From Namhaeicola litoreus (GTDB taxonomy: Bacteria > Bacteroidota > Bacteroidia > Flavobacteriales > Flavobacteriaceae): 64,000 bases of DNA. The position numbers and the translations under genes are program-made. Of the stretch, positions 53,737 to 62,896 are shown in pieces. The stretch's first letter is position 1, and each line of letters begins with the position of its first letter. The notes beneath the pieces were generated by a model, which was given only the letters and a program-made list of their open reading frames with translations, did not search any database and was not told where the DNA came from. The DNA lies in contig NZ_JBHTMY010000003.1 in the NCBI RefSeq assembly GCF_042679565.1, forward strand, positions 744,001-808,000. The letters are read 5' to 3'.

Positions 53737-56175
53737 TTATTGTACCCAGGTGCGTACTTTGTTGTAATCTAAGAAATAGACCAGTTTTATTGAAAAACTA
53801 TGTCCAAAGGGTTGGTCGAACAAATTGGAAATGTTTCCAAAATAATTATCTTCTGATTGTCCTAAATCATTTTCAAAATCTAAAAGTGAGTTTCTATAGA
53901 GAGCGACGAGTTCACTGCCTCTTGAGAAAACCCAAACATAGCGAAGGTCAAAATTCCAAGAGTGAAAATTGAGGTCGTTGTCTTCGTAATAGTCCGTTTC
54001 CACTAAAGAACCATCTTTTTGTAATGCAAAATATTGATCTTTGTATTTTACAGGCGACCAATAATTTCTGAGTGCCAAGGACAGGGCAGATCGGTCGTTA
54101 AAATTATACTTAGCAGTCAGAACATTTTCTAATTCTTTTCTCTCCCTTTCTCCAAAAATAATGGTCCCGTCATCCAGACTCGTTACGAAACCCAGCTCAT
54201 CAATTGCCAATTCTCTGCTGATACCGAATTGCATAAAAAACTTGTCGCTAAACCTGTATTGGGGGTAAAAACCGATTTCGTATTCATATCCACCTTCTCC
54301 GATATACCTCGAAAAATCTCCTCTAGCTTCCAAGGCAAATTTCTTTCTAAAATCCGTAGAAATAAACCCGTTCATTCTTATCCTTGGGTCTCTTACCCAA
54401 TATCTCCCTTCGGTTCGGGGTTCAAAATAGTCTACCCGGGGTCCTATATTTCCCCCAATTTCTCCTCCAAAAGCAAATTGTTCTTTCGTGACAAAAAAAG
54501 TGTTTAATTCTATGTAATTGCTCACGCTTACATTAGGATCAAATCTTCTAAAATGACCTGCAAAAAGCCTGATGCGATAATTGTTAAAGTTTTTGGTGGG
54601 TTCAAATATGCGATAACTCAATTCGCCCATAAAATCCATAAAATTATTGTTTCGGTTGAAACCCAGGTCATTTTTATCGTATTTGTCGTCCATGAACCTG
54701 CTGCGTAATTCATAGCGGAACTTACCTTCTGTTCTTTCATAAGCCAAATTTCCTGCATATCCGGTAGTAGTTTGCCCGTCTTCAGAGACATTACTCATGC
54801 TACCATCTCCATAGACGACAAAGGTGTTTTTTTTATTGGCAATATTGTAAAATAGCGAAGTCACATTGGCATCTCTGAAACTTCCTGATCGGGTGACATT
54901 GGTATTCGCCAAACCGATGGAGGAGTTTTTATTAAACTCTTGGTCAATGACAAAAATATTATAATTGGTTAGAGGTTCGGTCACAATTTTTTCTTTTTCA
55001 CCAGAAATGGTATCTCTGACCACGGCCTCTGTTTCTCTAGTGACGGCATTCAAAACTGCCATCCCCAGGCCTTTTTTTGTTCTTCCGGTCACCTTTACCG
55101 CATTCAGAACATCCACCTGGGTTGGATTGTCGAGAATCTCATATTGTGGGTTTTCTTCTGTAAATTCTTCGATATCGCCATTTCCAACAGGTCTGTTGCC
55201 AATTCTTCTAGAGAAAAACAGATCACCTTTGTTTAAAATATCAGCTCCTTCTATAAAGAACTGTCGCTGCTCAGCAAAGACCTGTTCGAAAGGACCTAAA
55301 TTAAGCGCTATATTGTCGAATCCAGCCTGACTAAAATCGGGTATGAGGGTAGCGATCAGGGTGAAGTTGTTGGTGATGCCATATTTGATATCCATTCCAA
55401 ATGCTAAGTTGGTATCTGTGGTTCCGTCAAAATCTGAAGCGATAAAGGAAGTAAAGGGAAAAAAACTAAGTCGGATAGGAGGATCAATGTTGTTAATACC
55501 TGTTAAAATACCTGCATACTGCGACATGTTGCCTTTGGTTCTATCAACAAAATACCAGGTGTATTGCTCTCTTTTACTTTCTATACGGCGGTGGAAATTT
55601 AGGCCCCAAACTTGTTTTTCCTCTTTTGGCATACGGAGGGCAGCAAAAGGAATTTTTATTTCTACAGCCCAGCCATCCTCATTCATTTGGATGTTGCTAA
55701 ACCAGACCTCATTCCAACTAAAATCTTCGCCATTCGCCAAAGATACCTGGGCATCGAGTTGAACGCCTGCCGCACTCACAAAAAATTCAAATTCATTTTG
55801 TCCGTCGTTACTCGGGTTGATGATCACCGCGAAAAAGTCTGTATTTCCTAGATTATCTCGTTCTGAAAGTTGCTTTAAAATTCGTTCAGGCTTGGCATCA
55901 TATAAATATGCGCCTACATAAATGCCCTGGTCGTCATATAGAATTTTAACTTCTGTTTTCTGATCTTCAGGCTCTCTGTCGCCGTTTCCGGGTCTTAACA
56001 TGACAAAATCTTTGGCAATTTCTGCGGTCTGCCAAGCAGCTTCATCTAAGATACCATCCACTTTAATCAACTCCTCTGTTCTTGTGGCTTTCAAAAATTT
56101 TTTATTTGAAGGACCATCTTGTGAAAAAGTATAGGAACAGAAAAAAAGGAAGAGAAATAATGGTATAAATTTCAT
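53737..56175 (-). CDS. DUF5916 outer-membrane protein with CBM9-like domain
   Basis: 812 residues from the ATG at 56175, chosen because a signal peptide MKFIPLFLFLFFCSYTFSQ begins exactly there. Residues about 35-230 form a carbohydrate-binding family 9-like domain (KVDGILDEAAWQTAEIAKDF, then DDQGIYVGAYLYD). The remainder is beta-strand-rich and ends in an aromatic pattern expected of an outer-membrane barrel (DUF5916). Members are common in Bacteroidota; the ligand is unknown. It is unrelated in position to any SusCD pair. The gene is complete. Confidence 0.88.
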   Translation of the reverse strand: MKFIPLFLFLFFCSYTFSQDGPSNKKFLKATRTEELIKVDGILDEAAWQTAEIAKDFVMLRPGNGDREPEDQKTEVKILYDDQGIYVGAYLYDAKPERILKQLSERDNLGNTDFFAVIINPSNDGQNEFEFFVSAAGVQLDAQVSLANGEDFSWNEVWFSNIQMNEDGWAVEIKIPFAALRMPKEEKQVWGLNFHRRIESKREQYTWYFVDRTKGNMSQYAGILTGINNIDPPIRLSFFPFTSFIASDFDGTTDTNLAFGMDIKYGITNNFTLIATLIPDFSQAGFDNIALNLGPFEQVFAEQRQFFIEGADILNKGDLFFSRRIGNRPVGNGDIEEFTEENPQYEILDNPTQVDVLNAVKVTGRTKKGLGMAVLNAVTRETEAVVRDTISGEKEKIVTEPLTNYNIFVIDQEFNKNSSIGLANTNVTRSGSFRDANVTSLFYNIANKKNTFVVYGDGSMSNVSEDGQTTTGYAGNLAYERTEGKFRYELRSRFMDDKYDKNDLGFNRNNNFMDFMGELSYRIFEPTKNFNNYRIRLFAGHFRRFDPNVSVSNYIELNTFFVTKEQFAFGGEIGGNIGPRVDYFEPRTEGRYWVRDPRIRMNGFISTDFRKKFALEARGDFSRYIGEGGYEYEIGFYPQYRFSDKFFMQFGISRELAIDELGFVTSLDDGTIIFGERERKELENVLTAKYNFNDRSALSLALRNYWSPVKYKDQYFALQKDGSLVETDYYEDNDLNFHSWNFDLRYVWVFSRGSELVALYRNSLLDFENDLGQSEDNYFGNISNLFDQPFGHSFSIKLVYFLDYNKVRTWVQ

Positions 56176-56318
56176 CAAAGTTAAGCATGTAAAATATATT
56201 TGCGAAATTCCTAAATCTTTCACTGAATTCTCATAAAATTGTGTTAAACCAAAAGAAAAAAACTAAACAATTTGACGATAAAAAAGTTTAGTGTACTGCA
56301 GTATTTTAATTAAATCCT

Positions 56319-56326
56319 TACTTTTG
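56319..56326 (+). promoter_or_regulatory. Candidate -7 element before sucC
   Basis: TACTTTTG matches the Bacteroidota -7 consensus TANNTTTG exactly and lies 28 bases before the sucC start. A matching upstream TTTG at the right spacing is not present, so this is only a weak prediction. Confidence 0.35.
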
Positions 56327-56353
56327 TAACGTTTCAAATAAAAATCATTCGTA

Positions 56354-57547
56354 ATGAATTTACACGAGTATCAAGGAAAGGAAATTTTAAGCAGTTTTGG
56401 TGTAAGAGTCCAAAGAGGTATAGTTGCTGATAATCATAAAAGTGCCGTAGATGCGGCCAAACAATTAAGCGCTGAAACCGGCACAGGTTGGTGGGTCATC
56501 AAAGCCCAGATCCACGCCGGTGGAAGGGGTAAAGGGGGAGGAGTGAAACTCGCCAAAAATTTAGGAGAGGTAGAAAGTATTTCAAAAAATATCATTGGTA
56601 TGATGTTGAAAACACCTCAAACTCCACCACAAGGAAAGAAAGTACATCAGGTTTTGATCGCTGAAGATGTATACTATCCTGGTGATTCTGAACCAGAAGA
56701 ATTTTATATGTCGGTTTTATTAAATCGTGGTGCGGGTAAAAACATGATCATGTATTCTACAGAAGGTGGAATGGATATAGAAACAGTAGCCGAAGAAACA
56801 CCACATTTGATCTTTTTGGAGGAAGTTGATCCTGCAACCGGATTGTTGCCTTTTCAAGCAAGAAAGATTGCCTTTAATTTAGGCTTAAGCGGAAAAGCAT
56901 TTAAAGAAATGACCAAATTTGCCACTTCTTTGTATGAAGCTTATGTGAAATCGGATGCCACTTTATTTGAGATCAACCCTGTATTAAAAACGTCAGATGA
57001 TAAAATTTTGGCTGTAGATGCAAAAGTGACCTTGGATAATAATGCACTTTTCCGTCATAAAGATTATGTGGATCTAAGAGATCTGAGAGAAGAAAGTCCG
57101 ATAGAAGTAGAGGCCAATGCCGCAGGTTTAAATTATGTAGATCTGGATGGAAATGTTGGTTGTATGGTAAATGGAGCAGGTTTGGCGATGTCGACCATGG
57201 ATCTGATCAAACAATCAGGAGGTGAGCCTGCTAACTTTTTAGATGTCGGTGGAACAGCCGATGCGGAAAGGGTAGAAACCGGATTCAGGATTATTTTGAA
57301 GGACCCTGCGGTGAAAGCTATTTTGGTCAATATTTTTGGAGGTATTGTGCGTTGTGACCGTGTAGCTCAAGGAATTGTTGATGCTTATAAAAATATGGGT
57401 GATGAGATCAAAGTTCCTATTATTGTTCGATTACAAGGTACCAATGCGGTAGAAGCCAAAGAATTGATTGATAAAAGTGGTTTGAACGTTATTTCTGTGG
57501 TTGAGTTCAAAGAGGCGGCAGATAAGGTTCAGGAAGTGTTGGGATAA
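56354..57547 (+). CDS. sucC: Succinyl-CoA synthetase (ADP-forming) beta subunit
   Basis: 397 residues, citrate-cycle enzyme subunit making ATP or GTP from succinyl-CoA. It starts NLHEYQGKEILSSFGVRVQR. The ATP-grasp part has KAQIHAGGRGKGGGVKLA (about residues 46-63), and the C-terminal domain shows LDVGGTADAERVETGFRII and NIFGGIVRCDRVAQGI. Length is normal. SucD is not adjacent; it is commonly separate in this group. A terminator follows at 57611-57642. Confidence 0.96.
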   Translation: MNLHEYQGKEILSSFGVRVQRGIVADNHKSAVDAAKQLSAETGTGWWVIKAQIHAGGRGKGGGVKLAKNLGEVESISKNIIGMMLKTPQTPPQGKKVHQVLIAEDVYYPGDSEPEEFYMSVLLNRGAGKNMIMYSTEGGMDIETVAEETPHLIFLEEVDPATGLLPFQARKIAFNLGLSGKAFKEMTKFATSLYEAYVKSDATLFEINPVLKTSDDKILAVDAKVTLDNNALFRHKDYVDLRDLREESPIEVEANAAGLNYVDLDGNVGCMVNGAGLAMSTMDLIKQSGGEPANFLDVGGTADAERVETGFRIILKDPAVKAILVNIFGGIVRCDRVAQGIVDAYKNMGDEIKVPIIVRLQGTNAVEAKELIDKSGLNVISVVEFKEAADKVQEVLG

Positions 57548-57610
57548 TTTCAAATTCTAAAAGATATAATTATTCTCGTATATTGGAATCGAGAAGCAAT
57601 TGCAAATTCT

Positions 57611-57642
57611 AAAAAGGCCATCAGATTGATGGTCTTTTTTTT
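57611..57642 (+). terminator. Intrinsic terminator after sucC
   Basis: GGCCATC and GATGGTC form a 7-bp stem (one G-T pair) extended by AAAAA against T residues, with an AGATT loop, followed by an eight-T run. Confidence 0.85.
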
Positions 57643-57853
57643 ACCACCCCGGTACTGCGTACCACCCCCTGCCAAAGGCAGGCAGGCTCCTAAGAGGATA
57701 ACCACCCCGGCTTTCAGCCACCCCCTGCCTCGCCGGCAGGCGGGCTCCTAAAAGGAGGGGAAGGTAGGATAGAAAAATTGACTTGAATTAACCACCCCGA
57801 CATTACATGACAGCCCCCTGCCAAAGGCAGGCAGGATCCTGAGAGGAGGGGAT
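57643..57853. repeat. Three family A units after sucC
   Basis: The first unit (57643-57697) has a 19-bp insert and lacks its final AGGGGA. The second (about 57700-57763) has the CTGCCTCGCCGGCAGGCGGG type of insert. The third (about 57790-57851) has CTGCCAAAGGCAGGCAGG-type sequence. They begin right at the end of the sucC terminator. Confidence 0.8.
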
Positions 57854-58222
57854 TTAGGTTTTGATGTGATCTAAAATTGCGTTGACAATGATTTCAGGAT
57901 TCTTAAAAACCATGTCATTTTCAAATCTTAATACTTTTATTCCAAGTTTTTCTAGCAGAAAATCTCTTTGATGATCCTTTTGTTCTGAAATGGGGTTCTT
58001 ATGAATTTCTCCATCTAATTCGATGGCGATTTTTTTTGCAGGACAGTAAAAATCAAGAATGAAGTTGTAAATACTGTATTGTCGTCTAAATTTCAAGCCA
58101 TTGATTTGCTTATTTTTTACATATTGCCAAAGCCGTATTTCTGCTTTTGTGCTATTATTCCTCAAAAATTTTCTTTTTTGGGTTAGATGGGGTTTGTTTT
58201 GATGGTTATACTTCCTTTTCAT
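57854..58222 (-). CDS. DUF559 (Vsr-like) endonuclease-domain protein
   Basis: 122 residues. The fold is shown by LRNNSTKAEIRLWQYVKNKQ, LKFRRQYSIYNFILDFYCP and KKIAIELDGEIH (about residues 74-85), with the Asp and Glu of a PD-(D/E)XK site. Related to the very-short-patch repair nuclease, but of unproven function. Repeat arrays lie on both sides, as with the GIY-YIG gene at 13066. Confidence 0.9.
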   Translation of the reverse strand: MKRKYNHQNKPHLTQKRKFLRNNSTKAEIRLWQYVKNKQINGLKFRRQYSIYNFILDFYCPAKKIAIELDGEIHKNPISEQKDHQRDFLLEKLGIKVLRFENDMVFKNPEIIVNAILDHIKT

Positions 58223-58267
58223 AATTTTTTATGAATAAGAAGATAAAAAGTTAACGTTGGATATTTA

Positions 58268-58850
58268 ACCACCCCGGCTTTCATCCACCCCCTGCCTCGC
58301 CGGCAGGCGGGCTCCTAAAAGGAGGGGATGCAAAAGTTTAACACTATTAAATGTATGTAAAACTTCTCCTCCTTTTAGGAGGAGTACCCGAAGGGGGAGG
58401 TGGTTACCACGCCCTGCCTTGCCATCCCTAAGGCTGGTAAAATGGCATGCGGGCTTGTCTGCCGACAGGTAGGCTTCTAATAGGAGGGGATGGATTGTAA
58501 GATAATATCTTTGTTAATATAACCACCCCGGCTTTCAGCCACCCCCTGCCTCGCTTGTAGGCGGGCTCCTAAAAGGAGGGGATGCAAAAGTTTAACACTA
58601 TTAAATGTATGTAAAACTTCTCCTCCTTTTAGGAGGAGTACCCGAAGGGGGAGGTGGTTACCACGCCCTGCCTTGCCATCCCTAAGGCTGGTAAAATGGC
58701 ATGCGGGCTTGTCTGCCGACAGGTAGGCTCCTAAGAGGAGGGGAAGGTTGGAAATCAAGATTGTAGTTTCTAGAACCATCCCGGCTTTCAGCCACCCCCT
58801 TCCAAAGGCAGGCAGGCTCCTAAGAGGAGGGGAAGGTTTGAACAAAGTAT
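58268..58850. repeat. Family A/B array containing a 254-bp direct duplication
   Basis: The interval beginning at 58268 (A unit with 21-bp insert, then GATGCAAAAGTTTAACACTA, an empty B at 58365-58404 and a long palindromic remnant) is repeated from 58522 with few differences; the empty B of the second copy is at 58619-58658, exactly 254 bp on. A further A unit with a 19-bp insert (CTTCCAAAGGCAGGCAGGC) ends near 58830. No gene. Confidence 0.85.
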
Positions 58851-58852
58851 AA

Positions 58853-59863
58853 TTAGCCGTTGGTATGTAATTCGTTGTAAGTCTTTTTTCTCAAAGCGAA
58901 ATGCTCCCATACAATGCTGAAACAATCAAAGTATCTGGTTTGTTTAAAAGAGATGTATTTTCTTTTTCTTAGCATTTTTGGGAGGTACCAATAAAAGCTA
59001 AAATGGGCGCGCAGAATTGCCCATGAATGAATGGGTCTCAATTCAAAGATAAATTTGAGTGCGGCTACTCCATCGAGAACCAAACGTGCTAAAACCACAA
59101 TAACCACATAGCGTTTTGGCACATTCTTGGCAATCGTGAACAAACTATTTCTGAAGTTTAAAAATGTTTTACGCGGATTTGATTCCTGCAATGTGGCTCC
59201 TCCAACATGGTAAACCGCAGAAGCTCCCACATATTTAATTTCAAAACCTTCATTCTGTATTCTCCAGCAAAGATCAATTTCTTCCTGATGAGAGAAATAA
59301 TTTTCGTCTAAACCTTTTAGTTTATGATAAACTTGAGATCTGATAAACAAACAAGCTCCACTACCCCAGAAAACCGGGTAGGTATCATTAAACTGGGCAT
59401 GATCAGTTTCTAAATGGTTAAAAACCCTTCCTTTACAATATGGATAGCCGAAAAAATCGACATAACCACCTGCGGCTCCTGCATATTCAAATTTGGTCTT
59501 GTCTTTATAATCCAAGAGTTTGGGTTGGATAACGGCTGTATTTTCAGATTTTTTAAATTCTTCGGCAATAGGATCTAACCATCCTTCAGTCACTTCAATG
59601 TCTGAATTTACCAAGGCATAAATGTCTCCATCAATCCTTTTTAAAGCGTCATTATACCCCTTTGCATAACCACCATTGGTGGTATTTTGTACAATTTTTA
59701 TTTCGGGATAATTCTTTTTCAGGAAATTGATAGAACCATCTGTAGAAGCGTTGTCGGCTATATAAATATCGGCTTTGTCTTTGCTGTGAAGTACAACGGA
59801 TGGTAAGAACTTTTCTAATAATTTTTCTCCATTCCAGTTAAGTATGACTACCGCTATTTTCAA
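58853..59863 (-). CDS. Glycosyltransferase, GT2 (rhamnosyltransferase-like)
   Basis: 336 residues. GT2 features: VVILNWNGEKLLEKFLPSV, IADNASTDGS, NGGYAKGYNDAL and the DxD-equivalent LVNSDIEV (about residues 95-102), then FWGSGACLFIRSQVYHKLKG and FSHQEEIDLCWRIQNEG, the WxxD/E-type acceptor motif. A C-terminal hydrophobic patch anchors it to the membrane. It is separate from the main glycan locus and probably serves another envelope glycan. Confidence 0.9.
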   Translation of the reverse strand: MKIAVVILNWNGEKLLEKFLPSVVLHSKDKADIYIADNASTDGSINFLKKNYPEIKIVQNTTNGGYAKGYNDALKRIDGDIYALVNSDIEVTEGWLDPIAEEFKKSENTAVIQPKLLDYKDKTKFEYAGAAGGYVDFFGYPYCKGRVFNHLETDHAQFNDTYPVFWGSGACLFIRSQVYHKLKGLDENYFSHQEEIDLCWRIQNEGFEIKYVGASAVYHVGGATLQESNPRKTFLNFRNSLFTIAKNVPKRYVVIVVLARLVLDGVAALKFIFELRPIHSWAILRAHFSFYWYLPKMLRKRKYISFKQTRYFDCFSIVWEHFALRKKTYNELHTNG

Positions 59864-59931
59864 TTTACTATGCTTCTATAAAGGTTGCAAACTTAAAATA
59901 AAAGCCCAGATATTTAGCCTTTTTAAAGTAT

Positions 59932-60378
59932 TTATTTTTGATAAGTGGGAAGTTCGGGAAGAAAGACATAGGCCTCGTTGGTATGGTCGATGGCACAGTA
60001 ATAATGCTGTAATCCGTTTGTGACCATAAGCACATTCGCGTTTAATTTTAAATTGTACCTGGCGATTTGGTCAAAAGAATTTTGAGTGATGGAAATATGT
60101 GGTGCTTTGCATTCAATGATGACATCGGGTTGACCACTTTTATCGAATATCAGAATGTCTGTGCGCTTTGTTATTTTATTGAGTTGTAATTGTTTCTCTA
60201 TGGCAATAATGGAGGCAGGATATTTTTTTGCGTTTATAAGCCAGTGAAGAACATGTTGTCTCACCCATTCTTCAGGTGTTAACACGACCTCTTTTTTTCT
60301 CAGGATGTCAAAAATAAACACTTTATTTTCTTTACTTTTGAGCCTGAAGGGATAGGTTGGAAAATTTAATTCGACCAT
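59932..60378 (-). CDS. HsdR N-terminal-domain protein
   Basis: 148 residues matching the stand-alone type I restriction R-subunit N-terminal domain family. The nuclease core is RTDILIFDKSGQPDVIIECK (about residues 73-92), with Asp, Glu-x-Lys in place. There is no hsdM or hsdS nearby, so it is an orphan. It is divergent from holA, with 50 bp between starts; this pairing is common in Flavobacteriia. Confidence 0.85.
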   Translation of the reverse strand: MVELNFPTYPFRLKSKENKVFIFDILRKKEVVLTPEEWVRQHVLHWLINAKKYPASIIAIEKQLQLNKITKRTDILIFDKSGQPDVIIECKAPHISITQNSFDQIARYNLKLNANVLMVTNGLQHYYCAIDHTNEAYVFLPELPTYQK

Positions 60379-60427
60379 ATGTCGTATACTTATGCTGCTT
60401 TCTAGGAGGCTAAATTAACCATTATAC

Positions 60428-61432
60428 ATGAATCGGGTAAAACAAATTCAAGAGGATATTTCAAAGGGTCATGTTCAACCTATTTATTTTTTGATGGGTG
60501 AGGAGGCTTATTATATCGACAGAATTACGGCTATAATCGAAAATGATGTTTTAAAAGAAGAAGAAAAGGGATTTAATCAGCTGGTTTTGTACGGTAGAGA
60601 TGTGAGTGTAGACGACATTATTTCCAATGCAAAACGCTATCCTATGATGGCTGAAAGACAGGTTGTGATCGTGAAAGAAGCACAACATTTGTCCAGGACG
60701 ATCGAAGATCTATGTGCCTATGCCGAAAATCCGCAAATGAGTACGGTTTTAGTGATTTGCTATAAGTACAAAACACTAGATAAAAGAAAGAAACTAGCCA
60801 AAGTTATCGGGAAACACGGAGTTTTATTTGAAAGTAAAAAGCTCTATGAAAATCAAGTACCCGATTGGATCGACTATGTGCTCAATGAAAAAGGTTATAC
60901 CATTCAGGTAAAGGCTGCTCAGATGCTGGTAGAGTTTTTAGGGACGGATCTGGGAAAAATCAGCAATGAATTGGAAAAACTCATGCTGATCGTGCCGGCC
61001 CAAACACAGATCAATGCTACTCATATTGAAGAAAATATAGGTATCAGCAAAGATTTTAATAATTTCGAATTAAAGAGTGCCATCATAGAGCGAAATGTTT
61101 TTAAAGCCAATCAAATCATACAGTATTTTTCACAAAACCCAAAGAGCAATCCTATCATCATGACCATTTCTCTGCTCAACTCTTTTTTTACACAATTGTT
61201 GATGTATCATGGGTTAAAGGATAAAGGAAGAATCAATGCTTCAAAGGCATTAGGAGTCAGTCCTTATGCTTTAAAAGACATAGAAAGGGCCGCTAAAACT
61301 TATCCTATGAGAAAAGTAGCACAAGTCATCTCACATTTAAGAGAAGCAGATCTTCAAAGTAAAGGGGTGAATGCTGGGCAATCAACACATGGGGATATAT
61401 TGAAACAACTTCTTTTTAAGATTTTGCACTAG
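60428..61432 (+). CDS. holA: DNA polymerase III subunit delta
   Basis: 334 residues, the clamp-loader subunit that opens the sliding clamp. Typical features are IYFLMGEEAYYIDRITAII near residue 19, KRYPMMAERQVVIVKEAQ and the C-terminal collar region with NPIIMTISLLNSFFTQLLMY. Essential replication protein. Its stop overlaps by four bases that of the convergent hydrolase gene at 61429. Confidence 0.93.
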   Translation: MNRVKQIQEDISKGHVQPIYFLMGEEAYYIDRITAIIENDVLKEEEKGFNQLVLYGRDVSVDDIISNAKRYPMMAERQVVIVKEAQHLSRTIEDLCAYAENPQMSTVLVICYKYKTLDKRKKLAKVIGKHGVLFESKKLYENQVPDWIDYVLNEKGYTIQVKAAQMLVEFLGTDLGKISNELEKLMLIVPAQTQINATHIEENIGISKDFNNFELKSAIIERNVFKANQIIQYFSQNPKSNPIIMTISLLNSFFTQLLMYHGLKDKGRINASKALGVSPYALKDIERAAKTYPMRKVAQVISHLREADLQSKGVNAGQSTHGDILKQLLFKILH

Positions 61433-62205
61433 TCTTGCAGATACTGCGTTGTGACCGGATGTTCTTCATTTAATTGTAAATAATCATTTTCTAGATCAAA
61501 ACCATTTTTATTATAAGGTACGGCATTGATCAAAATTTCATGAACACACCAAGGGTCTATACATCCTGAGTTCTTGCTTCTCAACACAATGCTCGAGACT
61601 TTGTCGGGATAGAGTAGAACCATTTTTTTCATTTCCTCGGTGTTTGGAGAGCGTTGATTTGATTGATCTTCTATTGCATAAACCGCGTAAATCGCATGGA
61701 GTTGTCCTGCAATATTTGAAGTTATGGTTGTTTTAGGTGTATCCGACCCAATGGCTCCATCCAGGTTGTAATATTCGATTTTATTTAATAATTCGGTAGC
61801 TTTATTTTCAGCCAAATCATGAAAAAACTTATGAGCCACAAAACTTCCGCTGGAATGCGCCAATACGATGATCTTATTGTTTATGGTACCACTCCTTAGG
61901 TGATTTGTTAAACTATGTAATGCGATTTCATCATCTTTATAATACACGTCATCAGGTCCTTTGACCGCATACATTTCTTTCAGTTGCAAAGAGGATTTGG
62001 CCTTATTTATTTCTTGGGCCCAATTCTCTACCCAGGCTTTTTGGGTACTCCATCCGCCAAAGCAAATCAATGTGTTTTGTTGCGTAGAATCAATGAGGTG
62101 ATATCCTATACCTTTTGAAATTGACTCAAAATTTTGATTATTTTCCTGGGCAAAGGAAAAAAAGGTAGAGTAAAAACAAAAAAGAAGGGTTGATCTATTT
62201 ATCAT
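61429..62205 (-). CDS. Exported alpha/beta-hydrolase-like protein
   Basis: 258 residues from the ATG at 62205, chosen because MINRSTLLFCFYSTFFSFAQ then begins with a signal peptide. A TTG at 62217 would instead overlap the yggS stop by three bases. An alpha/beta-hydrolase-like nucleophile elbow is visible in VLAHSSGSFVAHKF (about residue 117), with a possible Asp in the YNLDGAIGSD stretch. A close family is not recognised. It follows yggS on the same strand. Confidence 0.65.
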   Translation of the reverse strand: MINRSTLLFCFYSTFFSFAQENNQNFESISKGIGYHLIDSTQQNTLICFGGWSTQKAWVENWAQEINKAKSSLQLKEMYAVKGPDDVYYKDDEIALHSLTNHLRSGTINNKIIVLAHSSGSFVAHKFFHDLAENKATELLNKIEYYNLDGAIGSDTPKTTITSNIAGQLHAIYAVYAIEDQSNQRSPNTEEMKKMVLLYPDKVSSIVLRSKNSGCIDPWCVHEILINAVPYNKNGFDLENDYLQLNEEHPVTTQYLQD

Positions 62206-62213
62206 AGCAGGAA

Positions 62214-62894
62214 TCAATTGGCTATATAGTTTCTTTCACCAAAAATAGCTGAACCTACACGAATCATGTTGCTTCCTTCCTCAATAGCTATAGGGTAATC
62301 TCCACTCATTCCCATAGAAAGGAATTTCATATCGATATTTCCAGCAAAAGTTTTATCAGACTTTAATTTGTCAAACAAGTTTTTTAATCTTTTGAATTCT
62401 TCCCTGATTGTATTTTCATCCTCTACGAAACTAGCCATACCCATCAAGCCGCAAATTTTTACATGGTGCAAATTTGGCAATTCTTCAGAATGAAGTAATG
62501 CTTCGATATCTTTAAATGACATTCCGAATTTGGTTTCTTCTTTGGCAATTTTGGCTTGAAGCAGACAATTGATCACCCGGTTATGCTTTTTTGCCTGTTT
62601 ATCTATCTCCAAAAGAGTACTCCAATGATCGACGCCATGAATTAATGCAACGAAAGAGGCCATGTATTTGATCTTATTCTTTTGCACGTGCCCAATCATA
62701 TGCCATTGAATATCTTTAGGGAGCTCTTCGAATTTCTGTACCATTTCTTGTACTTTATTTTCTCCAAAGACCTTTTGCCCGGCATCAAAAGCTTCTTGAA
62801 TATCTGCAATGGGTTTTGTTTTACTCACTGCTACCAAAGTAACACCGGCAGGGATATTTGTTTTTAAAAGTTTAATTTTTTCTTTGATAAACAT
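62214..62894 (-). CDS. YggS-family PLP homeostasis protein
   Basis: 226 residues. Fold type III PLP-binding protein: VAVSKTKPIADIQEAFDAG with the PLP lysine, FGENKVQEMVQKFEEL, WHMIGHVQKNK, and LSMGMSGDYPIAIEEGSNMI for the phosphate. Maintains the vitamin B6 pool and amino-acid balance rather than catalysing a known reaction. Adjacent to the DUF1015 gene with two bases between them. Confidence 0.93.
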   Translation of the reverse strand: MFIKEKIKLLKTNIPAGVTLVAVSKTKPIADIQEAFDAGQKVFGENKVQEMVQKFEELPKDIQWHMIGHVQKNKIKYMASFVALIHGVDHWSTLLEIDKQAKKHNRVINCLLQAKIAKEETKFGMSFKDIEALLHSEELPNLHHVKICGLMGMASFVEDENTIREEFKRLKNLFDKLKSDKTFAGNIDMKFLSMGMSGDYPIAIEEGSNMIRVGSAIFGERNYIAN

Positions 62895-62896
62895 AC

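Noticed and set aside
54965..55762. Plus-strand frames of 121 and 139 codons inside the DUF5916 gene
   Set aside because: They are antisense to a complete gene with signal peptide and recognised domains.
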